Source of the DNA: an uncultured Chryseobacterium sp.
GTDB lineage: Bacteria > Bacteroidota > Bacteroidia > Flavobacteriales > Weeksellaceae
NCBI GenBank assembly: GCA_913778275.1
Contig: CAJYWN010000015.1
Coordinates: 1 to 58,403, forward strand
Reading direction: 5' to 3'
Length of the DNA stretch: 58,403 bases
Translations under genes and position numbers: made by a program
Notes under the pieces: model-generated
Database searches by the model: none
What the model saw: the letters and a program-made list of their open reading frames with translations, nothing else
What the model was told of the DNA's origin: nothing
Shown here: positions 33,459 to 41,833 of the stretch, piece by piece
How the letters are laid out: every line of letters begins with the position of its first letter
How positions within the stretch are numbered: the stretch's first letter is position 1

Positions 33459-34094
33459 ATGACAGAAAAAGCTACAGGAATATTTAGGTTAAAGAATTTT
33501 TTAATTTTTATATTGTTTTTATCTGCTTTAAGTAACTGCTCGAAAGAGAATGGAAAAACAGTTAACGAGAAAGAAGCTGTTACGATTTTAGTTCAGCCTT
33601 TTAAAGACATGAAGTCTAAAGATGTAGAACTGGTGGTAGAAGAAATCAGGAAAATTTATCCTAAAATAAAAGTACTGGAGCCGATTGATTTTCCGGACAA
33701 CAGTTATTATAAACCGAGAAATCGTTACCGTGCAGATTCTATCATTTCTTTCCTGGGAAAAAACACGCAGAGAGGCTTTGTAACAATTGGCTTAACGACT
33801 AAAGATATGAGTGCGTCTAGAGGAAGCATAAAAGATTTTGGCATTATGGGACTGGGTTTCAGACCGGGTACCGCCTGCGTTGCATCATGTTTCAGCTTAA
33901 ACAGAAAAAACCGGAATGAACAGCTTTTCAAGGTAACAATCCATGAGCTTGGACACACACAGGGACTGAAGCATTGCCGGGAAAAAACGTGCTTCATGAG
34001 AGATGCGGAAGGTAAAAACCCCACCGATGAAGAAACGGATTTTTGTAAAAAATGCAAACAAATTTTAATAAATAAAAACTGGAAATTCAGTTGA
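33459..34094 (+). CDS. Archaemetzincin-like metalloprotease lipoprotein
   Basis: A 211-residue protein with a lipoprotein signal (lipobox ALSNC, C27). The catalytic core is HELGHTQGLKHC: H162, E163, H166 and H172, the extended zincin motif. Then come C178, Met-turn-like CFM (M180) and C196-K-K-C199, the four-cysteine second zinc site typical of archaemetzincins. It thus appears catalytically complete. It sits between barnase and barstar genes, 14 and 2 bp away, which implies co-expression. Processing or releasing the anchored ribonuclease is one possible role, but this is speculation. Confidence 0.8.
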   Translation: MTEKATGIFRLKNFLIFILFLSALSNCSKENGKTVNEKEAVTILVQPFKDMKSKDVELVVEEIRKIYPKIKVLEPIDFPDNSYYKPRNRYRADSIISFLGKNTQRGFVTIGLTTKDMSASRGSIKDFGIMGLGFRPGTACVASCFSLNRKNRNEQLFKVTIHELGHTQGLKHCREKTCFMRDAEGKNPTDEETDFCKKCKQILINKNWKFS

Positions 34095-34096
34095 AT

Positions 34097-34390
34097 ATGA
34101 AAACAATATATATTGATTTTACAGACATAGGAGACTATGAAGACTTCTATGCACAGCTTAAAGAAAAGCTGCCCCTTCCCGAACATTTCGGGGATAATCT
34201 GGATGCTCTTTCGGATGTTATAACCGGCGGACTTGAAATGCCGCTCCATATTGAGTTTGTGAATATGACCGTAGATCAGCTCGAAATTTTTGAAGATCTT
34301 CTTACCGTACTTGAAGATATGGAAGATGAAATGGATGAATTCACATTTACGTATTTTCTTGAGCAGTATGAGGAAGACAATGAAGAATAA
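34097..34390 (+). CDS. Barstar-family ribonuclease inhibitor
   Basis: A 97-residue acidic protein with the barstar pattern MKTIYIDFTDIGDYEDFYAQL (in parts) and LPEHFGDNLDALSDVI. NLDALSDV corresponds to the barstar helix 2 that plugs the barnase active site; the acidic residues there contact catalytic Arg and His. ATG 34097 lies 2 bp after the metalloprotease stop, a tight coupling. It is cytoplasmic (no signal), so it would protect against toxin before export. A terminator follows at 34438-34481. Confidence 0.85.
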   Translation: MKTIYIDFTDIGDYEDFYAQLKEKLPLPEHFGDNLDALSDVITGGLEMPLHIEFVNMTVDQLEIFEDLLTVLEDMEDEMDEFTFTYFLEQYEEDNEE

Positions 34391-34437
34391 TGTGAGCCCC
34401 AGCACCACTTCTTAGAGATTGCAGGCTATTTCATATA

Positions 34438-34481
34438 AACGGCAGTATACAAAAATCACCAGGTTTTTGCATGCTGCTGTT
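34438..34481 (+). terminator. Terminator of the barnase-barstar operon
   Basis: AACGGCAGTATACAAAAA pairs with TTTTTGCATGCTGCTGTT (with G-U pairs and one mismatch), loop TCACCAGG, followed by TTAATTTT. Confidence 0.55.
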
Positions 34482-34729
34482 TAATTTTCATCTTTTCCCG
34501 TTTTTAGTACTTCTCAGCTATTCTGTAATTGTTATCAGCCGTATCTGTTTATTACATTCTTATCAAATAATAAGCAAAAACATTTGTTATTATACCGTTA
34601 ATATTCGTTATCCTAAATTTTAGAGTTATTCTCCGTATCTCCCTGTATAAGGCATGTATGTGGTATTAATAAATTTTTAATCAATATGTTTATTTGTTAA
34701 TTTTATCTCAAACAAATAACAGTTAGATT
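34482..34729. other. Spacer upstream of Crp/Fnr gene, nothing clear
   Basis: AT-rich DNA with no gene. No convincing TTTG/TAnnTTTG pair was found for the regulator downstream. Confidence 0.4.
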
Positions 34730-35326
34730 ATGATCATATGCGAAAACCTCTTGTTTTCCCATGGCGCTGAACAACAAAATTATAATTCCGGTGAATATAT
34801 CTTTGAAGAAGAGAGCACTCCGAAGTATTATTTGCAGATAAAAACCGGTACGGTAAAAATAAGCAGCTTTCTGGAAGACGGTAAAGAGTTTATCCACGGG
34901 ATACCTTTCGAGGGTCATTGTCTGGCCGAGACCTACCTTTTTCACGACAAAAAATATGCGGTAAGTGCCATTGCCGTTACCGACTGTGAAATTATAAAAC
35001 TGGAGAAGAATAAGCTGATCGAGCTTCTGCTGAAAAAGCCGCAGCTCATTTTTAATATGTATTCTTATACAGCAGACCGAATGCGGTACAAACATATTAC
35101 TGCAGCACCTTTTTCTTTTCAGGATCCCGTAACGAAACTGTATGTTATCCTGAACCATGTAAAGAATCATTTTGGTTTTAATGATAAATTTTCGTTTCAT
35201 ATTCCGTACACCAGGCAGCAGCTTGCATCACTCACCGGAATGCGGATAGAAACCGTAATCCGGGCCATAAAAAAAATGGAAAAACAGAATATGCTGAAAA
35301 TAGACGGCACCAAAATATTCGTCTGA
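34730..35326 (+). CDS. Crp/Fnr family transcriptional regulator
   Basis: A 198-residue regulator. The N-terminal cyclic-nucleotide-binding-like beta-roll (about 20-110) contains YFLQIKTGTVKIS-like and GKEFIHGIPFEGHCLAETYLF (parts). The C-terminal HTH (about 145-198) contains YTRQQLASLTGMRIETVIRAIKKMEKQ. The Arg/Ser pair needed for cAMP binding is not evident and there is no Fnr Cys cluster, so the effector is unknown. It is monocistronic, convergent with pafA. Confidence 0.82.
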   Translation: MIICENLLFSHGAEQQNYNSGEYIFEEESTPKYYLQIKTGTVKISSFLEDGKEFIHGIPFEGHCLAETYLFHDKKYAVSAIAVTDCEIIKLEKNKLIELLLKKPQLIFNMYSYTADRMRYKHITAAPFSFQDPVTKLYVILNHVKNHFGFNDKFSFHIPYTRQQLASLTGMRIETVIRAIKKMEKQNMLKIDGTKIFV

Positions 35327-35328
35327 AT

Positions 35329-35361
35329 AAAAAATCCTTCGCAACGTTGCAAAGGATTTTT
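35329..35361. terminator. Bidirectional terminator between Crp/Fnr gene and pafA
   Basis: AAAAAATCCTT (35329-35339) pairs with AAGGATTTTT (35352-35361); the interior GCAACGTTGC is itself palindromic. Confidence 0.8.
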
Positions 35362-35374
35362 TAATTGTTAAAGA

Positions 35375-37021
35375 TTATTTCCCGATCACTTCCGTAATAG
35401 GATTTCCCACATTCCCGCTTGGGAACTGTATTTTAAGTAATGAAGAAACCGTAGGAGCAATATCCGTCATAAAGTAAGCTTTGTTGCTCTCTCCGTGCTG
35501 GATTCCCCAACCCATAAAAATCAATGGGATATGAGCGTCGTATGAATTCCATACACTGTGCGTTGTTCCGGTTTTAGAATATGGCGGCAGCATCGAGTCG
35601 TGCGAAATCAACTGAATATCTCCGCTTCTCTGCCTGTTGATCCCGTTGATGATTCTTTGCTTAATTGGTTCCGGAATGGTAGATTCCTGTACCTTCGTCA
35701 CCGAAACGGCGTAAAGGTCATTCGGATCATTTTCTATTTCCTGAATGGTAAAATCTCTTACGGCATCAAGATCAAGTTTATTTTCTTTCAGAAGCTTTCT
35801 GTCGAAATAGATCTGGTAATTGTCGATCGCATTAATGAGTTTATCCACCCCGAATTTTTCTTTCAGCTTATCATTTATATTTTTTTCCATTCCGTCACCA
35901 AAAAACCCTGTTGTAATTTTATGTTCCTGCAAAAAGCCTACAGAATGCGCCCCTCCGTGATCTGCCGAAAGGAAAACCGTGTACTGCCCCTTTCCTACTT
36001 TGGAATCCAGATAATTAAAAAACTGGGCCAGATCCTGGTCCAACCTTAAGTACACATCTTCAACCTCAATAGAATTGGGTCCGAATTTATGTCCTGCATA
36101 ATCGGTTGATGCCAGATTGACAGCAAGCATATCCACAACATCATCACCTCCCAGCTTTTCTCCGTCCACAGCCGCTTCGGCCAGCTTCAGGGTCAATGTA
36201 TTCCCGAAAGGTGTATACCGGATATTGTCTTTTTTATCTTTATAATCCGCAGTCAGATTACTGTACGGAAAAACAGGCGTTTTTGCGCTACCCAACAACC
36301 CTTCCCACGACGAATTATCCGGTGAGCTTTCTGTATACTGGTCGATCGGAAGCAGGGTATTCCATCCATTGGCTACAAGCTTTTCCGGCATTTTCTGAGC
36401 GTTAAAAGTTTTTACCCACTGCGGAAGATCATTCATGTACCAGCTGCTCGTGATAAAATCTCCAGTAGAATCATCAAACCAGAAAGCACCGTTCGGAGTG
36501 TGACCTGCCGGTAAGATTGAAGCTCTGTCCTTCAATGAAATCCCGATTACTTTTCCCTGAAAATTAGTCGCCATTCTTAATTCGTCGGTAATGGTAGTCG
36601 ACCACAAGTTTTTCGGAGAATGACTTCCCACTTTTGTATTGTTGGTTCCCACCGGTTTTACGGATTCATCAGTCGTACAGTACACATTTTTTCCGGTTTC
36701 CTTATCGGTCCAGTCATTTCCTGCGATTCCGTGAATAGCAGGAACCGATCCCGTATAGATGCAGGTGTGTCCCAATGCTGTAACCGTAGGCACATAAGGA
36801 ATATGAACGTTATTCAGAGAATAGCCTGTACTTAATAATCTTTTAAAACCGTCATTGCCGTATTTATTATAAAAACGGTACAAATAATCCCATCTCATCT
36901 GGTCTACTACCAGTCCTACTACCAATTTCGGTCTTTCCAGTCGGGAATTTTTAATCTTCTGCGCGTTGATTGCCGTTACAGACAGAATAGCTGCCGCCGC
37001 AATCGAAATTTTCCTAAGCAT
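35375..37021 (-). CDS. pafA: PafA-type phosphate-insensitive alkaline phosphatase
   Basis: A 548-residue exported phosphomonoesterase of the alkaline phosphatase superfamily. ATG 37021 puts the signal peptide (ending INAQ) first; an upstream in-frame start would add 13 residues lying in the leader. Nucleophile T81 in VPTVTALGH, D40 in VVDQMRWDY, N102 in GIAGNDW, and K164/R166 in SLKDRASILPAGH match the known PafA catalytic set. Metal ligands occur in STDYAGHKFGP and SADHGGAH. PafA of Elizabethkingia is established as insensitive to phosphate. The promoter carries 11-bp-spaced TTAAAC repeats. Confidence 0.92.
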   Translation of the reverse strand: MLRKISIAAAAILSVTAINAQKIKNSRLERPKLVVGLVVDQMRWDYLYRFYNKYGNDGFKRLLSTGYSLNNVHIPYVPTVTALGHTCIYTGSVPAIHGIAGNDWTDKETGKNVYCTTDESVKPVGTNNTKVGSHSPKNLWSTTITDELRMATNFQGKVIGISLKDRASILPAGHTPNGAFWFDDSTGDFITSSWYMNDLPQWVKTFNAQKMPEKLVANGWNTLLPIDQYTESSPDNSSWEGLLGSAKTPVFPYSNLTADYKDKKDNIRYTPFGNTLTLKLAEAAVDGEKLGGDDVVDMLAVNLASTDYAGHKFGPNSIEVEDVYLRLDQDLAQFFNYLDSKVGKGQYTVFLSADHGGAHSVGFLQEHKITTGFFGDGMEKNINDKLKEKFGVDKLINAIDNYQIYFDRKLLKENKLDLDAVRDFTIQEIENDPNDLYAVSVTKVQESTIPEPIKQRIINGINRQRSGDIQLISHDSMLPPYSKTGTTHSVWNSYDAHIPLIFMGWGIQHGESNKAYFMTDIAPTVSSLLKIQFPSGNVGNPITEVIGK

Positions 37022-37041
37022 TGAGTAACATTTTATTGTGG

Positions 37042-37108
37042 CAAATTTACGGGTTTTCAATTTTTAGCATGTGAAATTTTGTTTAAATTTCATCTTAGAA
37101 TAGTTTAA
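37042..37108 (-). promoter_or_regulatory. pafA promoter with Pho-box-like array
   Basis: On the minus strand TTAAAC (37108-37103), TAAGAT (37097-37092), TTAAAC (37086-37081) and TTCACA (37075-37070) are each 11 bp apart. Twenty bp later is a consensus -7 TAaaTTTG (37049-37042). No TTTG -33 is present. The same geometry is seen upstream of the TonB receptor at 2757-2824. Confidence 0.55.
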
Positions 37109-37248
37109 CAAGTGATGATTCTTTCACGTACAGGTATAAAATTTGGTAAATAGTTGTTTTAAAAAGCGTTAAGGTATACTATTTGTATGGAATTTGTTTC
37201 AAATTATTTAAATTTGAAAATGTCAAATCCTTATTAATAGACAGAAAA

Positions 37249-37572
37249 ATGAAACTTCTCCGACCTTTTCTTTTATTAGTTTCCATCATTTTATTCGGAT
37301 GGCTTTTTATCAGCAATATCAACCTGATCAATGTAGCTGCCACGCTTAACGAAGCCGAAATAAACTCCGAGATTAAAAAAGTAAATGAACTTACCGATAT
37401 CAGCCGCCTCAAAGAATTTGCGATCGAAAAGATCAACTATATGGAAACCATAAGAACAAGGTTTTCCGAAAACGCCATGATCAGGGTTGCTGTAATTTCG
37501 GTTCTCGTTATTTTACAGGTCTTGCTCTATGCCACCGGCGGTAATATGTTCAGCACCAAACCTACGAGATAG
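37249..37572 (+). CDS. Small two-helix membrane protein, unknown
   Basis: A 107-residue protein. Membrane segments at about 5-24 and 84-102 flank a polar, helical region (ATLNEAEINSEIKKVNELTD, then FAIEKINYMETI). The loop is likely periplasmic. The chosen ATG 37249 removes a longer unsupported N-terminus. It lies 46 bp upstream of a GNAT gene on the same strand. No family was recognised. Confidence 0.6.
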   Translation: MKLLRPFLLLVSIILFGWLFISNINLINVAATLNEAEINSEIKKVNELTDISRLKEFAIEKINYMETIRTRFSENAMIRVAVISVLVILQVLLYATGGNMFSTKPTR

Positions 37573-37618
37573 TTCTCATCTTATTTTAAAGGAATTAAAA
37601 ACATTCTTTACTGCATTA

Positions 37619-38158
37619 ATGGAAATCCGAAAACTTGAAAGACTGTCCGGCAATCCTGTCCTGAACTGGGGATTAAATGGCTATACCACGGATAAAATAT
37701 TTGTTGTATCTGCTATAGAGGCAGGAAATATTTTTGAATTTAGCATAAGAGAAAAAATACAGCACTACCGTAAAATATGGAAAACCAGTGAGGAAGATTT
37801 TGACCGCCTGAATTCAATTATCAGCCAGGGACACTCCTTCGGTGCATTTCATAATGATGAGCTGATTGCCTGGGCAGTATGTGATTTCAGATCATGGAAC
37901 AACAGCCTTTTTATAGAAAATATAATGGTAAGTGAAGACTTCAGGGGACATAATATAGGTAGACTACTTATCAAGGCCGTTTACCGTGAAGCACGTGAGC
38001 TGCAATGCAGAATAGTTGAGCTGGAAACTCAAAACACCAATTATCAGGTTATTAAATTTTACCAGCAGGCAGGCTTTGCGATAACCGGTATTAATACCAA
38101 GCTATACAATGATTCTGCAGAAACAGCCTTATTTATGAGCTTTGATCTGATGAAATAA
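37619..38158 (+). CDS. GNAT acetyltransferase resembling streptothricin acetyltransferases
   Basis: A 179-residue GNAT enzyme. FIENIMVSEDFRGHNIGRLLIKA is motif A (in parts), and VELETQNTNYQVIKFYQQAGFAITGINTKLY is motif B. The LETQNTN string and FYQQAGF followed by a Tyr-rich end are shared with Sat-type streptothricin acetyltransferases. Whether it acts on an antibiotic or another amine is unknown, so no gene symbol is given. ATG 37619 is chosen because earlier in-frame codons overlap the preceding gene. Confidence 0.7.
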   Translation: MEIRKLERLSGNPVLNWGLNGYTTDKIFVVSAIEAGNIFEFSIREKIQHYRKIWKTSEEDFDRLNSIISQGHSFGAFHNDELIAWAVCDFRSWNNSLFIENIMVSEDFRGHNIGRLLIKAVYREARELQCRIVELETQNTNYQVIKFYQQAGFAITGINTKLYNDSAETALFMSFDLMK

Positions 38159-38276
38159 ACTTACCATCGATTTTTCCTGTCTTTATTAATAAATGCTGCC
38201 TACTTGCTGCCTTTTTCTAAAAGTTGAATCGCTCATATTTATTGACACAAACTATGAAAGATATTTTAAAAATTAT

Positions 38277-38308
38277 TTTGTACTAAACGGTACAATTATA
38301 TACCTTTG
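38277..38308 (+). promoter_or_regulatory. Autoregulated promoter of the TetR gene with operator between -33 and -7
   Basis: TTTG (38277-38280), 20-bp spacer, TAccTTTG (38301-38308). The imperfect palindrome TTGTACTAAACGGTACAA (38278-38295) fills the spacer. It matches the perfect palindrome at 38996-39013. Confidence 0.75.
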
Positions 38309-38326
38309 TCTCATTAAAATAAAGAG

Positions 38327-38911
38327 ATGGCTGGACGACCGAAAATATTTGACGAGCAGGAAGCAATTCAAAAGGCAACTGAAGTCTTCAGAAATAAAGG
38401 CTACGATACTGCTTCTTCTGATGAGCTGCTGAATGCAATGGGCATCGGTAAAGGAAGTTTTTACCTGGCCTTCAAAGGTGGTAAGCAGGAACTCTACGTC
38501 CGTTCTATCAGGCAGTTTGCTGAAGAATTTAATAAAAAAATTGCTTCGGCAATTGAAAATTCAGATGACCAGATTCAGTTTATCAGACAATTTTTCCTGG
38601 GACTGGCCGGTAAACGTGACTGTGATATTGAGAGGGGATGCTACCTTGGAAATGCATTGGTTCAGCTTTCTGAAAAAGATGAAGATATTAAAAAAGTGAC
38701 TGCCGAATTGTTAAAAAATCTCCAGGAAATCTTTGCGGCAGCCATCAGGAAAGCAAAGGAAAACGGCCGGTTAAAAACCCAGGATGATCCTGAATTAATT
38801 GCCTGGCATCTTACCAACCTCTGGAACGGCATTCATGTGACCAGGCGTATGGAAAATTCACCGGAAATCCTACGTCCAGTGATTGAGATGAATCTAAGGC
38901 TATTGGCATAA
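38327..38911 (+). CDS. TetR/AcrR family transcriptional repressor
   Basis: A 194-residue repressor. The N-terminal HTH (about 10-50) has IQKATEVFRNKGYDTASSDELL and GIGKGSFYLAFKGGKQELY (parts). The C-terminal ligand domain contains CDIERGCYLGNALVQLSE, characteristic of the TetR_C group near NemR/AcuR-like regulators, with a Cys in the CYLGN site that could sense electrophiles. Operators in its own promoter and that of the dehydrogenase at 39048 imply control of both. Confidence 0.85.
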   Translation: MAGRPKIFDEQEAIQKATEVFRNKGYDTASSDELLNAMGIGKGSFYLAFKGGKQELYVRSIRQFAEEFNKKIASAIENSDDQIQFIRQFFLGLAGKRDCDIERGCYLGNALVQLSEKDEDIKKVTAELLKNLQEIFAAAIRKAKENGRLKTQDDPELIAWHLTNLWNGIHVTRRMENSPEILRPVIEMNLRLLA

Positions 38912-38995
38912 AAAGGCCGTAAGATGGATGCATGGGTTACTGATTTTCCGGCATAAGACTTCAGTAGTACTTTAATAAAAAAATTTTATCCAATT

Positions 38996-39025
38996 TTGTA
39001 CTAATTAGTACAATTTATAATTTAA
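38996..39025 (+). promoter_or_regulatory. TetR operator and promoter of the SDR gene
   Basis: TTGTACTAATTAGTACAA (38996-39013) is an 18-bp perfect palindrome. It overlaps a -33 TTTG (38995-38998) and is followed at 39018-39025 by TAatTTAA, a degenerate -7, with a 19-bp spacer. Confidence 0.7.
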
Positions 39026-39047
39026 TAACAATAAAAAACAATTTATT

Positions 39048-39785
39048 ATGAACATTACAAACAACACTATTTTAATTACCGGAGGTGGTTCCGGCATCGG
39101 ATTAGAAATTGCAAAAGCATTAAAATCCCAGAACACGATCATTATTGTCGGAAGAACAAAAGAAAAATTAGAAGCTGCTGCTAAGAATCTGGAAAATGTT
39201 TATACCATTCAGGCTGATATTACCAACGAAAAAGACATTGACCGACTGGTGGAAGAAGTAAAAGTAAATTTCGGCGGACTGAATATCCTGATCAACAATG
39301 CCGGAAGTGCCTATGTCTACAATATTTCAAAAGACGGAGATGCCTACAGCAAAGCAGTTACAGAGTTTACCACCAACTATTTTGCGCCCATCAGATTAAC
39401 TGAAAAATTCCTTCCATTACTGAAGCAGCAAAAAGAAGCAGCTATTGTAAATGTTTCATCAATTGTAGGATTTGTTCCCGGAGCTTATCTTCCGACCTAT
39501 TCGGATTCCAAAGCAGCACTGCATTCTCATACCCAATCATTGAGATATGAGCTGGCAAAAGATACCCACATAAAAGTTTTCGAACTGATGCCGCCTTTGG
39601 TAAATACGGATTTTTCCGCAGAAATCGGAGGCAGGGAAAACGGAATCCCGGCTTCGGATGTTGCCAACGATCTGGTAAAAGCTCTTCAGGAAGACATTTA
39701 TGAAATTCGCGTTGGAAATACCGGATTGTTGTACGATAACTTCTTTGCCGCTGCCGAAGGCGCTTTTGCAACTTTTAATAATTAA
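39048..39785 (+). CDS. Short-chain dehydrogenase/reductase (DltE-like)
   Basis: A 245-residue classical SDR. The cofactor motif is TGGGSGIGLEIA, with NNAGSAY (structural), S of NVSSIVGF, and active-site YSDSKAAL (Tyr and Lys). The Arg in VGRTKEK after beta2 suggests NADP(H). Its substrate is unknown. It is under a perfect TetR palindrome, so it is probably induced by the TetR ligand. Together with the reductase at 39955 it resembles a detoxification module for carbonyl compounds. Confidence 0.85.
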   Translation: MNITNNTILITGGGSGIGLEIAKALKSQNTIIIVGRTKEKLEAAAKNLENVYTIQADITNEKDIDRLVEEVKVNFGGLNILINNAGSAYVYNISKDGDAYSKAVTEFTTNYFAPIRLTEKFLPLLKQQKEAAIVNVSSIVGFVPGAYLPTYSDSKAALHSHTQSLRYELAKDTHIKVFELMPPLVNTDFSAEIGGRENGIPASDVANDLVKALQEDIYEIRVGNTGLLYDNFFAAAEGAFATFNN

Positions 39786-39825
39786 ATTTATTATTCCTGA
39801 TCGAAGTTCGATTTCATATATTTTT

Positions 39826-39856
39826 TCCCCTGCGGTTTTTTCGCGGGGGATTTTTA
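39826..39856 (+). terminator. Terminator after the SDR gene
   Basis: CCCCTGCG and CGCGGGGG pair (one G-U) around GTTTTTT, then TTTTTATTATT. Confidence 0.75.
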
Positions 39857-39888
39857 TTATTTTAATCTGACCTCCTCAACAAACAAAA

Positions 39889-39937
39889 TTTGAACTGTAC
39901 AACAAAATAGAACCCACAGATAAAACCCAACTTTGTA
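39889..39937 (+). promoter_or_regulatory. Possible TetR half-sites before the epimerase-like gene
   Basis: Half-sites GTACAA (39897-39902) and TTGTAC (39933-39938) occur upstream of 39955, 30 bp apart, without a full palindrome or a well spaced promoter. Weak evidence. Confidence 0.25.
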
Positions 39938-39954
39938 CTATAAAATTAAATTAA

Positions 39955-40926
39955 ATGGAAAATACAAAGACAACAGTTTTGGTAACTGGAGGAACAGGGT
40001 TTCTTGGAGTTCATACTGTACTGCAATTATTACAGCAAGGATATGAAGTGAGAACAACACTCCGTTCGCTTTCGAAAAAGGACACTATCATTAAAGCACT
40101 GGAGGAAGGCGGAATTTCAGATTTTTCACGCCTTACTTTTTTTGAAGCGGATCTCACCAGCGATAGCCATTGGGATGAAGCCGTAAAAGGCTGTGACTAT
40201 GTTCTTCATGTAGCTTCTCCTTTTCCGGCACAGGATCCGAAAGATGAAAATGAACTGATCATTCCCGCAAGAGACGGTGCTTTGCGCGTATTGAAAGCTG
40301 CCCGAGATGCCGGTGTTAAAAGAGTGGTTTTAACCTCATCGTTTGCGGCAGTCGGTTACAGCATCAATGCAGAAAATCACATTTTTACGGAAGAAGACTG
40401 GACGGATGTACATACGGAACTTCCTGCCTATATCAAATCGAAGACCGTGGCCGAAAAGGCCGTCTGGGAATTTATTGAAAAAGAAGGGAACGGACTGGAA
40501 TTATCCGTCATCAATCCGGTAGGCATATTCGGTCCTGCCATTGGCGGAATTACTTCTGCTTCACTGGACATTGCCGTTTCCGGAATTCTGAAAGGCAATC
40601 TGGAATATACGCCTACTTTCACCATGGGTGTTGTGGATGTGAGAGATGTTGCGGATATCCATATCAAAGCGATGCTGAATCCTGAAGCAGCAGGAGAACG
40701 TTTTATCGCAACCGCAGAAGGTGTGATGAGCTTCTACGATGTTGCCGAACTGTTTAAAAAAGAAAGGCCGCAATATACTTCCGATATTAAACAACTGGAA
40801 CCGATCGGAAGAGAATTCTACAAAGAGATAGCCAATGAAAAAGCAAAAACAGTTCTTCACTGGAACCCGAGAAGCCGCGAGGAAGCGCTACTGGCCAGTG
40901 CAGACAGTCTCATGACTCATTCATAG
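39955..40926 (+). CDS. NAD(P)-dependent epimerase / extended SDR aldehyde reductase
   Basis: A 323-residue extended SDR resembling dihydroflavonol-reductase/aldehyde-reductase types. Segments are VTGGTGFLGVHTVLQLL (nucleotide loop), TLRSLSKK with an NADP-selecting Arg, LHVASPFP, VLTSSFAAVGYS, and YIKSKTVAEKA as the Tyr-Lys pair. The substrate is unknown; aldehyde reduction is inferred from similarity. It is separated from the SDR by a terminator. The AraC gene starts 24 bp after its stop, so those two may be co-transcribed. Confidence 0.82.
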   Translation: MENTKTTVLVTGGTGFLGVHTVLQLLQQGYEVRTTLRSLSKKDTIIKALEEGGISDFSRLTFFEADLTSDSHWDEAVKGCDYVLHVASPFPAQDPKDENELIIPARDGALRVLKAARDAGVKRVVLTSSFAAVGYSINAENHIFTEEDWTDVHTELPAYIKSKTVAEKAVWEFIEKEGNGLELSVINPVGIFGPAIGGITSASLDIAVSGILKGNLEYTPTFTMGVVDVRDVADIHIKAMLNPEAAGERFIATAEGVMSFYDVAELFKKERPQYTSDIKQLEPIGREFYKEIANEKAKTVLHWNPRSREEALLASADSLMTHS

Positions 40927-40950
40927 ATTTGTTGTACCTTTAATAAAGTT

Positions 40951-41739
40951 ATGAAATTCAACAATCTGCAATCGTGTCATTTGGGACCGGAAATTTCTCC
41001 GGAACAGTTCATTCCGGAGCATTTCTTTTTGTTCCTGCTCAAAGGATCGATGACGGCTTACGATGGCCACAAACATTTTCAGATCCTTCCGGGTGATTAC
41101 TGTATTGCCAGGAAAAATCACCTGGTCCGGTACACCAAATATAAAGACGAAGGCCAGTTTGAAAAAGTGATTATTACCTTCGATGAAGCCTTCCTGAAAA
41201 AATTTCTGGAGCGACATTTTTATACTGCCGAAAGTACAGATAACAATGATTCATTTATCTTCATCCGAGAAGATCATTTGGTTAAAAATTTTGTCCATTC
41301 TCTCGAACCTTATTATAATGGCACAGAGCAGCTTGATGATTATTTTGTGGATATTAAACGCGAAGAGCTGCTGATGATTCTGCTGAAGAATAATCCTGAT
41401 CTGAAGGATATTTTCTTCAATTTCAGTATCCCGCATAAGATTGATCTTGAACACTTCATGAACCAGAATTACAAGTTCAATATCAGCCTGGAACGCTTTG
41501 CATATATGACCGGCAGAAGTTTGTCTGCCTTTAAAAGGGATTTTAAAGCGGCATTTAATATGGCTCCCGGTAAATGGCTCATCAAAAAACGCCTTCAGGA
41601 AGCCTATTTTCTTCTGGATAAGGATCATCAGAAGCCTTCGGATATATATCTTGACCTGGGCTTTGAAGACTTTTCCCATTTTTCTTTTGCCTTTAAAAAA
41701 GAGTTTGGGGTTTCGCCATCGGAGGTTGTCAGGACTTAA
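40951..41739 (+). CDS. AraC family transcriptional regulator
   Basis: A 262-residue regulator. The N-terminal half (1-150) is a cupin-like sensor with PGDYCIARKNHLVRYTKY. The C-terminal 100 residues carry two HTH motifs: ISLERFAYMTGRSLSAFKRDFK and PSDIYLDLGFEDFSHFSFAFKKEFGVSPSEV (in parts). It is 24 bp downstream of the reductase at 39955 and presumably responds to a related small molecule. A strong bidirectional terminator follows. Confidence 0.85.
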   Translation: MKFNNLQSCHLGPEISPEQFIPEHFFLFLLKGSMTAYDGHKHFQILPGDYCIARKNHLVRYTKYKDEGQFEKVIITFDEAFLKKFLERHFYTAESTDNNDSFIFIREDHLVKNFVHSLEPYYNGTEQLDDYFVDIKREELLMILLKNNPDLKDIFFNFSIPHKIDLEHFMNQNYKFNISLERFAYMTGRSLSAFKRDFKAAFNMAPGKWLIKKRLQEAYFLLDKDHQKPSDIYLDLGFEDFSHFSFAFKKEFGVSPSEVVRT

Positions 41740-41782
41740 AGTTGATTATTTTCTATTTAAAATTATGAAATAGTCATAATAA

Positions 41783-41809
41783 AACTCCGCGCCCTTCGGG
41801 CGCGGAGTT
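41783..41809. terminator. Bidirectional terminator between AraC gene and mdh
   Basis: AACTCCGCGCCC (41783-41794) and GGGCGCGGAGTT (41798-41809), 12 perfect pairs, TTC loop. Confidence 0.9.
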
Positions 41810-41833
41810 CATATATAAGGTATAAAGCTTTAA

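Noticed and set aside
33725..34408. 227-residue minus-strand frame opposite the metalloprotease and barstar genes
   Set aside because: Hydrophobic antisense shadow; both plus-strand genes have intact catalytic or binding motifs.
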